From Bacteroidota bacterium (GTDB lineage: Bacteria > Bacteroidota > Bacteroidia > Bacteroidales > GCA-2748055): a stretch of 9,678 bases of DNA. Every line of letters starts with the position of its first letter. Position 1 is the stretch's first letter. The stretch is taken from positions 1 through 9,678 of the forward strand of contig JAUVIT010000038.1 of NCBI GenBank assembly GCA_030592605.1, read 5' to 3'. Below the pieces are notes generated by a model. That model saw nothing but the letters and a program-made list of their open reading frames with translations, was not told where the DNA came from and did not search any database. Shown here piece after piece: positions 6,118 to 9,678 of the stretch. The translations under genes and the position numbers were made by a program.

Positions 6118-7535
6118 TACCTTTTATGAATTTCAGGTAAATCGACCTTCCACTCCTGCAGAGGCTTTCTGGGACGCGGAATGGATCTGAATTGAGTTTC
6201 AGCTCCGGCCGACTTCTTCACCAGTGGTGATACACCGGTAATCTCCTCAAGCGCCTTGGCAAGCAGCGGGTCTTCCAGGCTTCCGAAGGGTTTCGCATAG
6301 AGCAGGTTATCAATTACCTCAAAATCAGGAGCTATCCCATCCACAAAATCGGTAAATCCCTCGGCATTGGCGTATTTAATTACAATAGGCTGCATGGCCC
6401 AGTTATGCCGCTTGGGATCTTCCCAATCGTCAACGGTGATGGAGGCATAGCACTTTCCATAGGAGGTAGTACCAATCTGTACAACATCCATATAGGGGTA
6501 GAGGCCTGCCATTAAGGACTCGCTGGCCGAAGCTGTTCCATCGGTTGTAAGGAAATAGACCGTAGAAAGATCCAGATTCAGGTTGCTCTGTGGCAGGCGG
6601 ATACGAAGCTGATATGAATCAAGACCATCTGCCGACCCATCATTGTTCAGGTCAGCTCCTGCCCAGTAATTGTTGTACAGCTTGTTCCAGACCAGGTTCA
6701 CAAATACTGCACTGTCTTCCATGGCTGTCACCGGCGCCAGGCTTGCTGCGATGTAAGCAGAGAGATCCAGGCTTCCACCCGGGTTGTACCTAAGGTCAAG
6801 CACCACATCGCTCACACCATCCGATTTAAAATCTTCAAATACCCTGTTTAGTTCGTCCAGCCATTCACCTTGCTGACCAGTTGTAAATTGGGTATAGACT
6901 AAGTATCCAATCTTTTGTCCCTGGTAATCAATTACTTCATCATATATAACCGGGTTTTGATTCAACTCTATGGCAGTAAGTGATATCTCCGTCCCATTTG
7001 GTACCATGGCATTTCCATCCCAGTCCGCAAAACCAAAGCTTGCTGTGGTCTGATAATATAGATCACGGTAATTGTCTTTTGTAAGCAAGTTACCATCTAT
7101 GGTATAGATAATATCGCCGCGCAATATACCAGAATCGTCTGCAGGAGAGCCGGGTGTTACAAACTCCACATAATAGATCACCTGGTTTTCGGTATATAGA
7201 ACCGGATCGGCCGACATACCGGTTGCCGTCTCCACACCATCGAACATGGCGGCAAGTTCTTCATAATCATCTACGATCCAGGAGTTACGGTCCTCCTCGT
7301 AAAGAAGCTTGTAGAAGAAAGCTTCCGGATCAACTTCCTCCCTCCAGTTAATTTCTGGTATATAAGCCTCCCACAGGTAGACTTCATTCATCCCATCCCA
7401 AATCCAATTGTTCAGAATAAGGGTCTCCTTGGGCAGGTCACTTCCATTATTAAGTTCTTTTTCACAGGCAGGGATCGCAAAAAGTACGATTAGGGCCATA
7501 AGCAACGGGACGATGTTCTTCATCTCTCTTTTCAT
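6117..7535 (-). CDS. S41-family (C-terminal processing type) peptidase, lipoprotein
   Basis: A 472-residue exported serine peptidase. The N-terminus MKREMKNIVPLLMALIVLFA ends in the lipobox IPAC (C24), followed by EKE. The charged residues after the cysteine resemble Bacteroidetes lipoprotein export signals, so surface display is possible. Residues about 110-160 form a PDZ-like domain (TPGSPADDSGILRGDIIYTIDG region, 127-148). The S41 core has DLRYNPGG (247-254), GTASASE (333-339) and GTTSYGK (355-361). S336 and K361 are 25 residues apart, the same spacing as the Ser/Lys dyads of Tsp (S430/K455) and D1P (S372/K397), so it is probably active. The Gln usual four residues after Lys is Ser here, as far as I can align it. 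An EF-hand-like loop, DLNNDGSADGLD (295-306), interrupts the core. A second ATG at 7523 would give MKNIVPLL and also keep a full signal peptide. Substrate unknown. Convergent with pyrD, divergent from the methyltransferase. Confidence 0.92.
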   Translation of the reverse strand: MKREMKNIVPLLMALIVLFAIPACEKELNNGSDLPKETLILNNWIWDGMNEVYLWEAYIPEINWREEVDPEAFFYKLLYEEDRNSWIVDDYEELAAMFDGVETATGMSADPVLYTENQVIYYVEFVTPGSPADDSGILRGDIIYTIDGNLLTKDNYRDLYYQTTASFGFADWDGNAMVPNGTEISLTAIELNQNPVIYDEVIDYQGQKIGYLVYTQFTTGQQGEWLDELNRVFEDFKSDGVSDVVLDLRYNPGGSLDLSAYIAASLAPVTAMEDSAVFVNLVWNKLYNNYWAGADLNNDGSADGLDSYQLRIRLPQSNLNLDLSTVYFLTTDGTASASESLMAGLYPYMDVVQIGTTSYGKCYASITVDDWEDPKRHNWAMQPIVIKYANAEGFTDFVDGIAPDFEVIDNLLYAKPFGSLEDPLLAKALEEITGVSPLVKKSAGAETQFRSIPRPRKPLQEWKVDLPEIHKR

Positions 7536-7554
7536 TCTTGTGTAATTAGTGATG

Positions 7555-7562
7555 CAAAATTA
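7555..7562 (-). promoter_or_regulatory. Putative -7 box for the S41 peptidase gene
   Basis: Read on the minus strand, TAATTTTG matches TAnnTTTG, 19 bases before the ATG at 7535, giving a predicted leader of about 15 bases. No clear -33 TTTG is visible. Confidence 0.45.
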
Positions 7563-7633
7563 GCAATATCCTTTAGCTCTGCCATACTGGTCTGAACATT
7601 CTGGCTTTTCTTCCGTTTTCTATTTAAATGAGA

Positions 7634-7641
7634 TACTTTTG
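7634..7641 (+). promoter_or_regulatory. Putative -7 box in front of the DUF1801-like remnant
   Basis: TACTTTTG fits TAnnTTTG and ends two bases before the ATG at 7644, so a transcript from it would be leaderless or nearly so. No good -33 element is seen. The same promoter could now drive the methyltransferase gene, whose ATG lies 125 bases downstream and which has no obvious box of its own. Confidence 0.4.
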
Positions 7642-7643
7642 TG

Positions 7644-7742
7644 ATGGCAGAAAACAAGACGAAACCTACTGCAAAAAGTGTTCCGGAATTCCTGGAGAAT
7701 CTAAGCGGCTCAAAACCAAAGCTGTATGGAATCAGCGTTTGA
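7644..7742 (+). pseudogene. Remnant of a DUF1801-family gene (32 codons)
   Basis: ATG at 7644 opens 32 codons ending at TGA 7740-7742. The first 20 residues, MAENKTKPTAKSVPEFLENL, match the typical start of DUF1801 proteins as I recall it (MAENKTxPT..SV..FL). The next residues, SGSKPKLYGISV, resemble a segment that in full-length family members comes some 25-30 residues later (GxxPKMWGxSIVGFG). So the ORF looks like a family member with an in-frame internal deletion and loss of everything after GISV; full-length proteins are well over 100 residues. I found no continuation of the family in the other forward frames before the next gene. A -7 box just upstream suggests the original promoter survives. 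It lies between the S41 peptidase and the methyltransferase. A functional microprotein cannot be excluded. The family recognition is from memory, not a search. Confidence 0.55.
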
Positions 7743-7765
7743 AAACTAGTTAACAAATCCGTCAT

Positions 7766-8512
7766 ATGCGTCACTATATTTTACCATTTGTGATTTTATT
7801 TTCAGGGGCTCCCTTTATGTCCCTGGAGACAATTGCGCAAGACCGGAATCGTCCGGGATTTTCAGAACGCGTGGCTGAGCGTGATCTGATGGTGAAGGAT
7901 GGCATTGAGAATTATCCCTATCATCCTGTGGAGGATCCTAAGGTACTGCTGGCCATGCGACTCGTTCCCAGGCACCTGTTTGTCCCGCAAGAGTATCAGG
8001 ACCTTGCTTACAGAAACAGCCCCCTGCTAATCGGACATAATCAGACCATTTCACAACCTTTCATTGTGGCCCATATGTCGGAATTGCTTGAGCTCAGGCC
8101 GGAACACCGGGTGCTTGAAATTGGAACAGGCTCCGGATATCAGGCAGCGGTCCTGGGAGAGTTGTGTAAGCATGTATATACCATCGAAATCGTGGCTCCC
8201 CTGGGAAAAAAGGCAGCAAAATTACTGAAGGAGCTGGGCTACAATCAGGTCCAGGTCCGTATCGGGGATGGGTATGAAGGCTGGCCGGAGGCTGCTCCGT
8301 TTGACAGGATCATTGTGACCTGTGCCCCGGAAAAGATCCCTCAACCCTTGCTGGATCAACTGGCAATCGGGGGACGGATGGTGATCCCCGTGGGAGGGCA
8401 GTTCGAGACCCAGTATATGGTGGAGGTCACCAAAGACAAAAAGGGCCGTATTTCCCAAAAGGAATACTACCCGGTACGCTTTGTACCCATGACCGGAAAA
8501 TCAGAAGACTAG
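7766..8512 (+). CDS. pcm: Protein-L-isoaspartate O-methyltransferase with N-terminal signal peptide
   Basis: Transfers a methyl group from S-adenosylmethionine to isoaspartyl residues in aged proteins, starting their repair. The PCMT domain spans about residues 32-240. Visible motifs are PRHLFVP (68-74), IGHNQTISQPFIVAHM (89-104, substrate loop), SAM motif I LEIGTGSGYQAAVL (117-130), the post-I YTIEI (138-142), IIVTCAPEKIPQPLLDQL (182-199) and GGRMVIPVG (202-210). The cytoplasmic E. coli enzyme is about 208 residues. This one is 248, and the extra length includes a hydrophobic N-terminus (YILPFVILFSGAPFM, 4-18) ending ETIAQ-D, which reads as a signal peptide cut near residue 25. An internal ATG at 7817 (M18) would remove most of it, so the start matters for localisation. 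No Shine-Dalgarno is seen before 7766. It follows the DUF1801 remnant by 23 bases and precedes the CNNM gene by 43. Enzyme family is certain; export is probable. Confidence 0.92.
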   Translation: MRHYILPFVILFSGAPFMSLETIAQDRNRPGFSERVAERDLMVKDGIENYPYHPVEDPKVLLAMRLVPRHLFVPQEYQDLAYRNSPLLIGHNQTISQPFIVAHMSELLELRPEHRVLEIGTGSGYQAAVLGELCKHVYTIEIVAPLGKKAAKLLKELGYNQVQVRIGDGYEGWPEAAPFDRIIVTCAPEKIPQPLLDQLAIGGRMVIPVGGQFETQYMVEVTKDKKGRISQKEYYPVRFVPMTGKSED

Positions 8513-8541
8513 CCTGTAGCTAATAATTTCCAAAGGAAAGT

Positions 8542-8549
8542 TATCTTTG
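8542..8549 (+). promoter_or_regulatory. Putative -7 box of the CNNM/CBS gene
   Basis: TATCTTTG matches TAnnTTTG exactly and ends six bases before the ATG at 8556, placing the transcript start at about 8553-8556. This implies a leaderless or almost leaderless mRNA. A TTG start at 8547 would fall inside this box and is not credible. No convincing -33 TTTG lies 19-21 bases upstream. Confidence 0.5.
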
Positions 8550-8555
8550 TACTTA

Positions 8556-9605
8556 ATGGGGTTATTATTTACTTACTTGGGGATCGCCCTGGTCTTTTCT
8601 TTTCTCTGTTCCATCCTGGAAGCAGCTCTGTTGAGTACCTCCAGCGTTTTTATAAATATGAAACTGAAGGAAGGGAGAAAGTATGCTAAGAAGCTCGATT
8701 ACTATAAGAAAAATATCGACCTCCCCCTGTCAGCTATTCTTACCCTGAATACCTTTGCTCACACAATTGGTGCAGCAGGAGTGGGTTCACAGGTTCAGGA
8801 ACTCTGGGGGAACGAATACCTTGTTATTGCCTCGATCATTCTGACCTTGATTATTTTGATCGGTTCTGAGATCATTCCAAAAACCCTTGGAGCCCTTTAC
8901 TGGAAAGAGCTAAGTCGTTTTATGGTTCATTCCCTGCGCATCATGATCTACTCGCCGCTCTATCCCTTTATTATTTTCACCAATTTTATTACACGCCGAT
9001 TGAGGCATGGGAAGAGTGGCAAGTCCTCCATCAGTGAACCTGAATTTCGAGCCATTACCGATTCGGTCATAGAAGATGGGGTGATAGAGGATGAGGAGTC
9101 ACGCATTCTGCAGAACCTGATGAAATTTCAGAGCATAATGGTGAAGAGCATTATGACCCCGCAGATTGTGATAAAAGCCGAGGAAGAGAATACCAGCATT
9201 GAATCTTTTTACGAAATAAACCAGGATATTCCCTTTTCCAGGATCCCGATCTATCATAAGGAGTTAAACCAGTTTTCGGGTTTTGTGCTGAAGGATGAGG
9301 TGATGGAGATGATCATTGAGAAGAAAGGGGAGAAGCCTCTAAAAACCATTGCCCGTCCAATTACTGCTGTGAATGAGGATACCCCCATTATTCGACTCTT
9401 TTCCAAACTGATTGAGCGAAAAGCCCATATCGCCATTGTGGTGGATGAATACGGGATGGTAAGCGGACTGGTCACCATGGAAGATTTGTTTGAGACCCTC
9501 ATCGGGCTGGAGATTGTGGATGAGATGGACGATGTGGAGGATATGCAGGTACTGGCCAGGAAGAACTGGGAGGCCCGCGCCAAGAAGCTCGGCCTGATCA
9601 AATAA
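8556..9605 (+). CDS. CNNM (DUF21) / CBS-pair membrane protein, hemolysin C/CorC-related
   Basis: A 349-residue integral membrane protein of the CNNM family, whose members are linked to magnesium or other divalent cation efflux; the 'hemolysin' name is historical. Residues 1-145 form the DUF21/CNNM transmembrane domain, with FSFLCSILEAALLS (14-27) in the first helix, LNTFAHTIGAAGVG (64-77), and the conserved SEIIPKT (104-110) after a hydrophobic run at 88-102. A CBS pair follows: the first repeat starts at IMTPQ (199-203) and includes FSRIPIY (227-233); the second covers about 265-322 and contains HIAIVVDEYGMVSGLVTMED (291-310), the likely nucleotide-binding part. It ends with DEMDDVEDMQ...KNWEARAKKLGL and lacks the CorC_HlyC domain found at the C-terminus of many relatives. 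The start at 8556 matches family N-termini; an in-frame TTG three codons upstream lies in the -7 box. Followed by a strong terminator, so it is the last gene of its unit. Confidence 0.9.
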   Translation: MGLLFTYLGIALVFSFLCSILEAALLSTSSVFINMKLKEGRKYAKKLDYYKKNIDLPLSAILTLNTFAHTIGAAGVGSQVQELWGNEYLVIASIILTLIILIGSEIIPKTLGALYWKELSRFMVHSLRIMIYSPLYPFIIFTNFITRRLRHGKSGKSSISEPEFRAITDSVIEDGVIEDEESRILQNLMKFQSIMVKSIMTPQIVIKAEEENTSIESFYEINQDIPFSRIPIYHKELNQFSGFVLKDEVMEMIIEKKGEKPLKTIARPITAVNEDTPIIRLFSKLIERKAHIAIVVDEYGMVSGLVTMEDLFETLIGLEIVDEMDDVEDMQVLARKNWEARAKKLGLIK

Positions 9606-9607
9606 AA

Positions 9608-9633
9608 AACCCCGGAAATGTCTGACCGGGGTT
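9608..9633 (+). terminator. Intrinsic terminator after the CNNM/CBS gene
   Basis: AACCCCGG (9608-9615) and CCGGGGTT (9626-9633) form a perfect 8-bp GC-rich stem with a 10-base loop, three bases after the stop codon. It is preceded by an A-run and followed by CTTATAAATTTTATTT, so it could terminate in both directions. Confidence 0.88.
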
Positions 9634-9678
9634 CTTATAAATTTTATTTCAGTTGTTTGCTTGTTTAAAAATGAAAAA

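Noticed and set aside
7532..7774. 80-codon minus-strand ORF overlapping the S41 peptidase start by ATGA
   Set aside because: The overlap looks like translational coupling, but the ORF is antisense to the DUF1801 remnant, overlaps the methyltransferase start, contains the peptidase's -7 box, and has no recognisable protein features.
8547..8555. TTG start for the CNNM gene at 8547
   Set aside because: The TTG is the end of the TATCTTTG -7 box and would be untranscribed or barely transcribed. ATG 8556 fits family N-termini.
9671..9678. Start of a next gene at ATG 9671
   Set aside because: Only eight bases are visible and no ribosome binding site or promoter box at a usual distance supports it.

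Overview
The window looks like a chromosomal segment of a Bacteroidota (Bacteroidetes) bacterium, probably from a Bacteroidales/Marinilabiliales-type lineage. This rests on several sequence features. TAnnTTTG-type -7 promoter boxes lie very close to start codons, and most genes lack a good Shine-Dalgarno. There is a lipoprotein S41 peptidase with charged residues after the lipobox cysteine, an XRE regulator with a C-terminal tail I associate with this phylum, and a CNNM/CBS protein without the CorC_HlyC end domain. The organism assignment is inference.

Layout. Positions 1-2375 (+) hold the 3' four-fifths of a large FAD / iron-sulfur D-2-hydroxyacid dehydrogenase of the YdiJ type; its start lies outside the window. 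After 24 bases comes a DAACS-family sodium:acidic amino acid/dicarboxylate symporter (2400-3677, +), probably in the same operon. Together they could take up and oxidise a D-2-hydroxy (di)acid. From 3678 to 4541 there is an unusually long AT-rich stretch with no convincing gene. It carries six copies of a palindrome (TTACA-NN-TGTAA): three at 3925-4037 and three at 4468-4529. The latter sit directly upstream of an XRE-type regulator (4542-5021, +), and the last copy overlaps that gene's probable -7 box. This is a strong candidate for an autoregulatory operator array. pyrD (5053-6108, +) follows, with its own promoter partly inside the end of the regulator gene. It has the class 2 (quinone) architecture but a cysteine where class 2 enzymes normally have the catalytic serine.

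A convergent S41 lipoprotein peptidase (6117-7535, -) comes next, carrying an intact Ser/Lys dyad and an unexpected EF-hand/dockerin-like calcium loop. Between it and the exported-looking protein-isoaspartate methyltransferase (7766-8512, +) lies a 32-codon ORF (7644-7742, +). It reads as a shrunken DUF1801 remnant that still has a -7 box. The window ends with a CNNM/CBS-domain membrane transporter-like gene (8556-9605, +), possibly translated from a leaderless mRNA, followed by a strong intrinsic terminator at 9608-9633.

Most genes are housekeeping or generic. The parts that invite a second look are the palindrome array, the DUF1801 remnant, the PyrD active-site substitution and the exported methyltransferase. 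I did not find an evident new multi-gene defence or mobile system.
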